Shown: positions 5,891 through 11,755 of the stretch, piece after piece
Layout of the letters: each line of letters begins with the position of its first letter
Numbering within the stretch: position 1 is the stretch's first letter
Assembly (NCBI GenBank): GCA_905372265.1
Contig: CAJPOL010000037.1
Span: forward strand, 1 to 14,942
Direction of reading: 5' to 3'
From: an uncultured Treponema sp.
GTDB taxonomy: Bacteria > Spirochaetota > Spirochaetia > Treponematales > Treponemataceae
Length of the DNA stretch: 14,942 bases
The notes under the pieces: generated by a model
Told to the model about the DNA's origin: nothing
The model's database searches: none
What the model saw: the letters and a program-made list of their open reading frames with translations, nothing else
Translations under genes and position numbers: made by a program

Positions 5891-5919
5891 TACACAAAAG
5901 AGAAAAATTCGAGTAGAAT
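5891..5919 (+). promoter_or_regulatory. Candidate murQ promoter
   Basis: TACACA (5891-5896, 4 of 6 consensus -35) and TAGAAT (5914-5919, 5 of 6 consensus -10) are separated by 17 bp. The predicted start point near 5926 leaves a short leader that still contains GAGGAG (5928-5933) before the murQ ATG at 5940. Confidence 0.5.
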
Positions 5920-5939
5920 ACTAGGATGAGGAGATAAGA

Positions 5940-6842
5940 ATGAGCGGAATTCCCGTAACGGAGCAGCGTAATCCTGCCTCGTATCAGATTGATACAAAAA
6001 GCACCGCAGAAATTTTAGCGATTATCAATCAAGAAGATAAAAAAGTCCCCGATGCAGTGGCACGGGCTATCCCTCAGCTGACAAAGCTTATCGACCGTGC
6101 CGTAGAAGTGTTTAAGAACGGCGGGCGGCTCTTTTATCTCGGCGCCGGTACTTCAGGCCGGCTTGGTGTGCTTGATGCTTCCGAATGTCCTCCCACGTAT
6201 GGAGTGCCACCCGATATGGTGCAAGGATTTATTGCAGGCGGAGATGCCGCTCTCCGCCGTTCTATCGAAGGCGCCGAGGATGATGAACAGCATGGCATTG
6301 ATCAGCTGTGTAGCGTACGGTTTTCGTCAGCTGATATGCTGATTGGGATCACCGCATCCGGTTCCGCCCCTTACGTGTTGGGCGCACTGCGTTATGCCCG
6401 CTCAATCGGCAGTCCTGTCGGAGCGATAAGCTGTAATAAGGGTTCGCTTACCTTCGACATTGCCGATTATCCTATTTACTTGCCGGTCGGGCCGGAAATT
6501 ATTACCGGTTCTACACGGATGAAAGCGGGAACGGCACAAAAACTTGCGTTGAATATGATTACTACTACTGCAATGATCAGGCTGGGTAAGGTTTATAATA
6601 ACTTTATGATTGATTTAATGCCGGTAAATGCAAAGCTGGTGGAACGCTCAAAACGGCTCATTAACGAAATCACCGGATGTGGAGAAGCACATGCAGCACA
6701 GCTATTCGAAGCGTCGGGCGGTAAAATCCGGACAGCGGTGGTTATGGCATCGCTGCATATACAAAAAGATGAGGCAGAAGCCTTACTTAAGCAGGGCTCT
6801 GGCAATATCAATAGCGCTCTTGACGCGTACGGAAGATTATGA
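5940..6842 (+). CDS. murQ: N-acetylmuramic acid 6-phosphate etherase (MurQ)
   Basis: This 300-residue, full-length cytoplasmic enzyme splits MurNAc-6-phosphate into GlcNAc-6-phosphate and D-lactate during cell-wall sugar recycling. The SIS-domain signature GRLFYLGAGTSGRLGVLDAS (62-81) is followed by E82, which aligns with the catalytic Glu83 of E. coli MurQ. IEGAEDD contains E113, aligning with Glu114. The second half has GITASGSAPYVLGAL, IITGSTRMKAGTAQKLALN and MIDLMPVNAKLVERSKRL, all typical. GAGGAG lies 6 nt before the ATG. Its stop overlaps the next ATG as ATGA, coupling it to a sugar kinase that could supply its substrate. I see no PTS transporter (MurP) gene in the window. Confidence 0.95.
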   Translation: MSGIPVTEQRNPASYQIDTKSTAEILAIINQEDKKVPDAVARAIPQLTKLIDRAVEVFKNGGRLFYLGAGTSGRLGVLDASECPPTYGVPPDMVQGFIAGGDAALRRSIEGAEDDEQHGIDQLCSVRFSSADMLIGITASGSAPYVLGALRYARSIGSPVGAISCNKGSLTFDIADYPIYLPVGPEIITGSTRMKAGTAQKLALNMITTTAMIRLGKVYNNFMIDLMPVNAKLVERSKRLINEITGCGEAHAAQLFEASGGKIRTAVVMASLHIQKDEAEALLKQGSGNINSALDAYGRL

Positions 6843-7756
6843 ACCGGTGGTTTTTTGGTATTGACGGAGGCGGTACGCAGTCGCGGCTTAGCCTCTGCGA
6901 TGCTGACGGAAAACAAACGGCTGTGGTGCAGGGCGGCTCTACAAACAGGTATGCGGTAGGTTTTGAGGTGGTTTGCGCTCATCTCCGCGAGCTGATACAA
7001 AAGCTGAAAGACACAAGCGGTATTGATGTGCGGGATTGCTCAGGAGGCTGCTTTGCTTCAGCCGGTATGAGCACGGAAGGAGAAAAAGAACTGTTCCGCC
7101 GCTTCTTTGCTGAAACGGGCATACGCTGTCCCGTGTATCTTTGTAATGACTCTTTGGCGGCGCTTGTAGGCGGTACCGGAAAGACTGAAGGAATAATCGT
7201 AGTAAGCGGAACGGGGTCCATTGCAGCCGGTTTACATAAGAGCGGAAAAACCGCCCGTGCAGGAGGACTTGGACACCTCATCGGGGATGAAGGGTCAGGG
7301 TTTAAAATCGGTCTTGAGGGGATTAAGGCCGCAGTCGCTGCTTTAGAACACCGCGGAATGCCGACCGTATTGCTTTCAATGCTCTTTAAGCATTATCAGG
7401 TAGAAACAGTGCGGGAACTGTTCCCATTTTTATACACGGACTTCAATAAAGCGCAAGTGGCATCTTTTTCTCCCTGCGTATTTGTTGCAGCACGGAAGCA
7501 AGATACGGTTGCAGCAAGTATTTTGAAAACAGCCGCCGAAGAGCTAGCGCTTCTTGCCCGCAGTGTATATATCTCCCTTTTTGCCGGAGCTGAAACGGAG
7601 CTGGTCTTTTCCGGCGGCATTCTAGAGCATGAAACTTCTTTTGCAGTGCAGACTGCCGCATATATCACTGAGACGATGCCGCAGGTGCGAATTATCAGCC
7701 GCCGCTTTGATCCGGTAACCGGCGCTTGTATGCTTGCCCGAGCTCAAGTCCAGTAG
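6839..7756 (+). CDS. BadF/BadG-family amino-sugar kinase (GlcNAc/MurNAc kinase type)
   Basis: This 305-residue protein has the ASKHA ATPase fold of the BadF/BadG/BcrA/BcrD family, which includes N-acetylglucosamine kinases and the MurNAc/GlcNAc kinase MurK. The phosphate-1 motif is IDGGGTQS (8-15). NDSLAALVGGTG has the likely catalytic Asp104, the phosphate-2 motif is VVSGTGS (121-127), and GGLGHLIGDEGSG lies at 142-154. The adenosine-motif equivalent is LVFSGGILE near residue 258. Its start overlaps the murQ stop by ATGA, with GGAAG just upstream. Pairing with MurQ suggests it makes MurNAc-6-phosphate, and perhaps GlcNAc-6-phosphate, from free sugars. That replaces PTS-linked phosphorylation. 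The exact sugar cannot be read from sequence. It ends 17 bp from the convergent chemoreceptor gene. Confidence 0.85.
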   Translation: MNRWFFGIDGGGTQSRLSLCDADGKQTAVVQGGSTNRYAVGFEVVCAHLRELIQKLKDTSGIDVRDCSGGCFASAGMSTEGEKELFRRFFAETGIRCPVYLCNDSLAALVGGTGKTEGIIVVSGTGSIAAGLHKSGKTARAGGLGHLIGDEGSGFKIGLEGIKAAVAALEHRGMPTVLLSMLFKHYQVETVRELFPFLYTDFNKAQVASFSPCVFVAARKQDTVAASILKTAAEELALLARSVYISLFAGAETELVFSGGILEHETSFAVQTAAYITETMPQVRIISRRFDPVTGACMLARAQVQ

Positions 7757-7773
7757 CGGCAGCCGTATGTATC

Positions 7774-9219
7774 TTACCGTTTGCTGTTAACAAATTTGCG
7801 TAAAGCTGCTAAATTTTCAATTACCGATCCTGAGTAGTTCAAAAGCTCGGAATAATGGGTTTCCAATTCTTCTTTAGAAAGGGTTTTTATCTGTTCAAAA
7901 ACGGTTTTTGTAATTTCATGCAATTTCTCATGATCACGTACAAGATTTTTAAACTCAAGACGTCTCGTCAAACCGTCATATGCAGACGCTTCCTTTTCAA
8001 TCCATTGACCTAAATCGCAGACTTTGTGATCGCCCAGTTCGACACCATTCACTCCGATTTTTCCATCGATAAGCGCACGGACTCTCGTTACCCATAGCAG
8101 ATGCTTCAGTACAATAAGGACAAAAGGCATATGCTGCTTTGTCCTCATTTTTTCTCCGGATACGGTATCGACTCCGTTATTAGCGGTCGAATCAACGGTA
8201 ACGGCGCTTTCCAGAATACTATTCATATTGAACAAAGCGCTGCTCATCAGATCGCTGATTTCATAGGCCGCTTTTTCCATACTCTGAAGGTTGTTTTTAC
8301 CGATTTCTATTTCACCTGCAATTTGGTTGACGTGCTCCATCGCAGTATCTGCACGGCTGTTTAGGTCGGCTGCCGATTCGGGAACATGCATAACGGCTTC
8401 CCGTACCGAACTGCCTGTTTCTGCCAGTTGATTCATCTCCGACGAAATCTCAATAAACGAGCTCGTTGTTTCGTTCACCGAATTGCCGATCCAATCCATA
8501 GCAGTTCGGGTTTCATCGGCAGTATCATGCGCAGTCCGCAGCACATCAAGCATCGTTTTCAATGTTTTTGAAGCATCGGCCGCATTCAGCGCGGTTGCTT
8601 CCGATAATTTTCTGATCTCGCCTGCGACTACAGCAAAACCTAAACCTGCTTTTCCTGCATGAGCAGATTCAATTGCAGCGTTCATTGCAAGTAAATTCGT
8701 TTGAGCGCTTACATCATTGATTGCTGAAATAATCGATTTTACGGCGTCAATATTTTGATTAAGGCTGTCAATAACGCCTAAAAGCTCTTTCACTTTTCCG
8801 GTTCCGCGCCCGACGGCGTCAGTGAGCTGAGCTGTTACCGATATTCTGTCTGTTACGATATTTGCAACGCGGCTTACCGAGTCGGTAATTTTTCCGACTG
8901 AGGTGCTGGCATTTTCGGCAGTACCCTCCAGCGCAATACTGCAATTATGTACCTCTTTTAGTTGATCCTGAACGGATACAATCGAATCTAAAATCGACCG
9001 TATACTTTCGGTAAATGTTGCAAACTGGTGTTCTTGTTGAAGATTCTTGAAAATAACTTGAGACGCACCGGCTATGCGGGTTTTAAGATTCATAGCAATA
9101 TTTTCCGCCTCCGCCATCAATGCTTCCACTTCTTTTACAGAAAAGACAATGCCTTGCGGCGTAATCGTTGCGGCATTGCCGACGGATGAATCTTTGGAAT
9201 TCTTCTTGAATGATAACAT
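7774..9219 (-). CDS. Soluble methyl-accepting chemotaxis protein with C-terminal CZB domain
   Basis: This 481-residue chemoreceptor has no signal peptide or membrane segment, so it should be cytoplasmic. The coiled-coil signalling hairpin has its conserved tip at about 167-205 (INDVSAQTNLLAMNAAIESA, then FAVVAGEIRKL). The C-terminus is a chemoreceptor zinc-binding (CZB) domain: H373 in KHLLWVTRVRALIDG, C401 in CDLGQW, and H430/H434 in RDHEKLHE, the 3His/Cys zinc set. Soluble MCP-CZB receptors such as H. pylori TlpD respond to zinc, hypochlorous acid or other oxidants. The ligand here is inferred from that family. The frame is open upstream to 9393, but the ATG at 9219 has GGAGAGG 6 nt before it and starts a normal family N-terminus. 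A promoter candidate lies within the longer frame, which supports the shorter start. Confidence 0.9.
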   Translation of the reverse strand: MLSFKKNSKDSSVGNAATITPQGIVFSVKEVEALMAEAENIAMNLKTRIAGASQVIFKNLQQEHQFATFTESIRSILDSIVSVQDQLKEVHNCSIALEGTAENASTSVGKITDSVSRVANIVTDRISVTAQLTDAVGRGTGKVKELLGVIDSLNQNIDAVKSIISAINDVSAQTNLLAMNAAIESAHAGKAGLGFAVVAGEIRKLSEATALNAADASKTLKTMLDVLRTAHDTADETRTAMDWIGNSVNETTSSFIEISSEMNQLAETGSSVREAVMHVPESAADLNSRADTAMEHVNQIAGEIEIGKNNLQSMEKAAYEISDLMSSALFNMNSILESAVTVDSTANNGVDTVSGEKMRTKQHMPFVLIVLKHLLWVTRVRALIDGKIGVNGVELGDHKVCDLGQWIEKEASAYDGLTRRLEFKNLVRDHEKLHEITKTVFEQIKTLSKEELETHYSELLNYSGSVIENLAALRKFVNSKR

Positions 9220-9288
9220 AGAAACCTCTCCAAAATAAGCGCTACTACCAAGAGGAAAGTCTGACGCTTCTCCAAGCGATAGCGCTTT

Positions 9289-9317
9289 AAAATACACTAA
9301 AGATAGGGAAATTTCAA
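9289..9317 (-). promoter_or_regulatory. Candidate promoter of the CZB chemoreceptor
   Basis: On the minus strand TTGAAA (9317-9312) and TATTTT (9294-9289) are separated by 17 bp, with 5 of 6 and 4 of 6 consensus bases. The start point would give a leader of about 60 nt before 9219. That leader contains a small hairpin with arms CGCTT/AAGCG (9265-9278). I see no sigma-28-type motility promoter. Confidence 0.45.
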
Positions 9318-9398
9318 GAGTTACTGAACTATCGATACAAGAACGATACAAGAAACCGCATGGAAGACAATATACCGCCGGTATGAGAATCAAGATGC

Positions 9399-9427
9399 TT
9401 GCAGCCGCTCATCCCTTTAAGTATTAT
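9399..9427 (+). promoter_or_regulatory. Weak candidate promoter of ogt
   Basis: TTGCAG (9399-9404) and TATTAT (9422-9427) are 17 bp apart, 23 bp before the ogt start. The -35 matches only 3 of 6 consensus bases. It supports the start at 9450, because the longer frame from 9399 would begin inside the promoter. Confidence 0.3.
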
Positions 9428-9449
9428 GTATAGCAGGAAGGACTTAACT

Positions 9450-9971
9450 ATGACGTATACGCAGTGGTATGATTCCCCGCTAGGCAGGATATTACTTGCA
9501 GCGGACAGCACAGGTCTAACCGGCGTGTGGTTTGACGGTGAAAAATATTTTGCTTGTCATCTTGAAACACAGCATGAAGAAAAAGAAATACCGCTTTTGC
9601 AACACACAAAACGCTGGCTTGATATATATTTCTCCGGTAAAGAGCCGGACTTTACCGTGCCGCTCCGATTTACCGGAACAGCCTTTCAGAATGACGTATG
9701 GGAAATACTCTGTACGATTCCGTATGGACAGACGGTTACCTACGGTGAAATTGCAAAACGGATTGCAGCAAAAAAAGGCGTGTCCCGTATGTCCGCACAG
9801 GCGGTAGGCGGCGCAGTCGGGCATAATGAAATTTCAATCATCGTACCGTGTCATCGGGTTATCGGAGCAAATGGCAGCTTAACCGGTTATGCTGCCGGTC
9901 TTGATAAAAAGATAAAATTGTTAACGCTGGAAAAAGTCGATATGACAGCGTTTTTTGTTCCCAAATCTTAA
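9450..9971 (+). CDS. ogt: Methylated-DNA-[protein]-cysteine S-methyltransferase
   Basis: This 173-residue suicide DNA-repair protein transfers the methyl or alkyl group from O6-alkylguanine to its own cysteine. The N-terminal ribonuclease-like domain begins YDSPLGRILLAADSTGLTGV. The C-terminal DNA-binding domain has IPYGQTVTYGEIAKRIA (90-106), then AVGGAVGHNEISIIVPCHRV, with the acceptor Cys134 in the invariant PCHRV, and ends GYAAGLDKKIKLLTLE. Length is normal for Ogt/MGMT. GGAAGGA (9436-9442) precedes the ATG at 9450; the frame is open back to 9399 but that extension has no family match. It appears monocistronic, divergent from the chemoreceptor and followed by a separate promoter. Confidence 0.93.
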   Translation: MTYTQWYDSPLGRILLAADSTGLTGVWFDGEKYFACHLETQHEEKEIPLLQHTKRWLDIYFSGKEPDFTVPLRFTGTAFQNDVWEILCTIPYGQTVTYGEIAKRIAAKKGVSRMSAQAVGGAVGHNEISIIVPCHRVIGANGSLTGYAAGLDKKIKLLTLEKVDMTAFFVPKS

Positions 9972-9995
9972 TGGTAACAGCTCCTTCGTCTTTGT

Positions 9996-10024
9996 TTGAC
10001 AGCACACCATTATCCGTATATAGT
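9996..10024 (+). promoter_or_regulatory. Near-consensus promoter of the unknown lipoprotein
   Basis: TTGACA (9996-10001) and TATAGT (10019-10024) are separated by exactly 17 bp, with 6 of 6 and 5 of 6 consensus bases. This is the best promoter match in the window. The start point near 10031 leaves a leader of about 110 nt before the preferred start codon. Confidence 0.7.
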
Positions 10025-10048
10025 ATGCGCCGTGGTTTTATTCGTGCG

Positions 10049-10101
10049 GTTTAATACCCCAACACTCTGCGTCGGGGATGTTGATTATGATGGTATTAAA
10101 C
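10049..10101 (+). promoter_or_regulatory. Long inverted repeat in the lipoprotein leader
   Basis: GTTTAATACC (10049-10058) and GGTATTAAAC (10092-10101) are perfect 10-bp complementary arms around 33 nt. Inside, CAACA (10060-10064) can pair with TGTTG (10079-10083), extending the structure. The repeat lies wholly within the predicted transcript leader and covers the upstream in-frame ATGs at 10078, 10087 and 10090. Those are therefore poor start sites if the hairpin forms. It may be a stabilising or regulatory RNA structure, or a DNA operator. Confidence 0.45.
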
Positions 10102-10143
10102 AAATTAACGGCTGAAAGAATTGCAAAAAAGGCAGGTATGAGC

Positions 10144-11022
10144 ATGCGTCAATTTCATTTTTTCAGGGTACTAGGCGCCGGATTGGCTGTTGCAACAGTT
10201 CTTTTTTCTACAGGGTGCGCTACTCGTTCCGATACACACGGCATCCGGCCATTCGGCGCCGTTGGAGCAAAGGCGGATGTGTATGTCTTTGCTCCCGTGT
10301 CCGGAAACGAGCCGCTGTTACGGACGCTGTTCACGGCCTTTGTGCCAAAGGAAACCGCTGCTCAGTATCTTAACCGGACATCAGCGCTGTATATCGGTGT
10401 GCAGTACGGACCGGCGCCGGAGGTAACCGTAGTTTCAGCTGGTTCTTACCCGGTGAGTTTGAGCGGTTTATTGTTTTCTAAAAAAGACGGATGGGAAAAA
10501 CGCCGCTCACAATTCCTCGTCAACAGTGCGTATTATCATTCACAGGCTGCGGATGTAGTGTTACGGCCGAAAACAGCTTTTGCTCTGCTGGGCAATAAAG
10601 GCCGAAATACGGACGCCTTTTTACAGCGGATTACCGAACCGCAACAGCCGGCGTTCCCTGCCCGATTCGAATCCTTGCTCAGCCGTGACGGAGCCGGAGA
10701 AACGCACGCCGAAATAGGCGTGTATATCCGGTCAGCGCACCGTATCATCGCGGAGCTTGCCGGTTTGGAGGATATTGAACTGCCGGTGCGTTCAATTGAA
10801 TTCTATTTACGCAAAGCAGCAGGAACAACATACCGCTATTCCGCCGTCTTTGATACCGTCAATGCCCGTACTGCTGCCGTACTCCGTCTCTGGGTCGGCA
10901 GTATGCTGACCGGAACACTATCCATTGACGGCTCCGCACTGGTTGTGCAAGATGCCGAGATTACGGAAGAACGGCTCATTGACTTATTGCGTTCTTTTCA
11001 TTTAAATACAACGGATCGCTAA
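10144..11022 (+). CDS. Lipoprotein of unknown function
   Basis: I do not recognise this protein. From the preferred start it has 292 residues. A basic n-region (MRQFHFFR), a hydrophobic core (VLGAGLAVATVLF) and a lipobox STGC with Cys25 give a clear lipoprotein signal. The mature part is mixed alpha/beta with no membrane segment. Features include GAKADVYVFAPVSGNEPLLR, a Tyr-rich VNSAYYHSQAADVVLR, and a late region with alternating hydrophobic residues (LRLWVGSMLTGTLSIDGSAL). There are no catalytic motifs I can name. The frame is open to 10078, but 10144 has AGG 7 nt upstream and gives a normal signal length, while the earlier ATGs fall in a hairpin. An ATG at 10138 is a close alternative. It is probably a single-gene unit, ending in a hairpin. 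Confidence 0.7.
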   Translation: MRQFHFFRVLGAGLAVATVLFSTGCATRSDTHGIRPFGAVGAKADVYVFAPVSGNEPLLRTLFTAFVPKETAAQYLNRTSALYIGVQYGPAPEVTVVSAGSYPVSLSGLLFSKKDGWEKRRSQFLVNSAYYHSQAADVVLRPKTAFALLGNKGRNTDAFLQRITEPQQPAFPARFESLLSRDGAGETHAEIGVYIRSAHRIIAELAGLEDIELPVRSIEFYLRKAAGTTYRYSAVFDTVNARTAAVLRLWVGSMLTGTLSIDGSALVVQDAEITEERLIDLLRSFHLNTTDR

Positions 11023-11043
11023 AACGCATTTTTACGTTTTAGC
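11018..11043 (+). terminator. Hairpin at the end of the lipoprotein gene (weak terminator?)
   Basis: GCTAAAACG (11018-11026) and CGTTTTAGC (11035-11043) are perfect 9-bp arms with an 8-nt loop, and the lipoprotein stop codon lies inside the 5' arm. No T-run follows, so intrinsic termination would be weak. It may instead protect the mRNA 3' end or partly uncouple the next gene, 30 bp downstream. Confidence 0.4.
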
Positions 11044-11072
11044 TGTCTCAATATTATGTAAAAGAGGTTTCT

Positions 11073-11366
11073 ATGCCGTCTTATGAATATGTATGCGATT
11101 CCTGCGGCTATACGTTTGATGTTTCCCGCAGGATGAGCGATGATCCCGTTGCTCAAACATGCCCGCAGTGCGGAAATAGCGCCCGGCAAGTGTTTTCTAC
11201 GGGATTCGGTTTGAGTTTCAGCGGTAAAGGGTTTTATACTACCGACACGCGGAAAAAAGAGGCCGGAACATCCGCTGCCGCCGGAACCGGTACTACGCCG
11301 GCGCATTCGTGCGGAGGCTCTTGCGGCTGTTCCTGTGCAACCGGCGCCAATGACAAAAAAGCCTAA
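11073..11366 (+). CDS. FmdB-family zinc-ribbon protein
   Basis: This 97-residue protein begins MPSYEYVCDSCGYTFDV, the classic start of the FmdB putative regulatory family. It has one zinc ribbon made of C8/C11 and C30/C33 (CPQCG). The middle contains GFGLSFSGKGFYTTD, also typical for the family. The C-terminus is a flexible Ala/Gly/Thr stretch leading to a second cysteine cluster (C80, C84, C86, C88), similar in style to the SlyD tail in this window. The family's function is not firmly established; names refer to a supposed role in formamidase/amidase regulation. AAAAGAGG precedes the ATG by 5-6 nt. Its last 17 nt overlap the next gene in another frame, so the two are probably translated together. 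Confidence 0.85.
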   Translation: MPSYEYVCDSCGYTFDVSRRMSDDPVAQTCPQCGNSARQVFSTGFGLSFSGKGFYTTDTRKKEAGTSAAAGTGTTPAHSCGGSCGCSCATGANDKKA

Positions 11367-11697
11367 GTTTTTTTGCGAGTACTGTAATAATGAAGTACGC
11401 CAAGACGCCATCATGTGTCCGCACTGCGGGCGTTTTTTTTCGTCGGTACGTTGTCCTGAGTGCGGTTTTACGGGAACGCACAAGGAATTCAAAAACGGCT
11501 GTCCCGAATGCGGCTATGCATTTAACAAAAGCACACCACTGCCGGAGACAAAGCCTGCTTCCAAGCGGAAAAAGGGGGTAAAGAAGAAAAAAAAGATACG
11601 CGGAATGCGCAGCGATGAAGACCCGCTCCCTTTATGGATATACGGGCTGGTGCTCTGTCTTGCAGCGCTTATTGGAGTGATTTTTGTTTCTTTATAG
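11350..11697 (+). CDS. Small tail-anchored double zinc-ribbon protein
   Basis: This 115-residue protein has eight cysteines in four CxxC pairs: C9/C12 with C23/C26 (CPHCGRF), and C35/C38 with C51/C54 (both CPECG). This fits two consecutive zinc ribbons. A very basic linker (KRKKGVKKKKK) follows, then a single hydrophobic segment (about 93-115) at the very C-terminus. It should be membrane-anchored with the ribbons in the cytoplasm. The start at 11350 (MTKKPKFFCEYC) is inside the fmdB-like gene; an ATG at 11335 in the same frame is possible. No good ribosome binding site is seen, which suggests coupling. Function is unknown; nucleic-acid or protein binding is possible. Confidence 0.75.
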   Translation: MTKKPKFFCEYCNNEVRQDAIMCPHCGRFFSSVRCPECGFTGTHKEFKNGCPECGYAFNKSTPLPETKPASKRKKGVKKKKKIRGMRSDEDPLPLWIYGLVLCLAALIGVIFVSL

Positions 11698-11700
11698 AAT
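11672..11700 (+). promoter_or_regulatory. Candidate promoter of the membrane chemoreceptor
   Basis: TTGGAG (11672-11677) and TAGAAT (11695-11700) are 17 bp apart and overlap the end of the upstream zinc-ribbon gene. The -10 matches 5 of 6 consensus bases but the -35 only 3. The leader would be about 50 nt and AT-rich. Confidence 0.35.
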
Positions 11701-11755
11701 ATAAATTGTTTGTATAGTCAATAGTTTAAATAAATAAAAGTTGGAGGGATATACA

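Noticed and set aside
9281..9288. AGCGCTTT (AAAGCGCT on the minus strand) as an Ada-like box near ogt
   Set aside because: It differs from the E. coli Ada box by one base, points toward the chemoreceptor, is downstream of that gene's promoter, and no Ada-type activator is present.
9220..9393. 58-residue N-terminal extension of the CZB chemoreceptor
   Set aside because: It overlaps the candidate promoter, lacks MCP-like features, and the start at 9219 has a well-spaced GGAGAGG.
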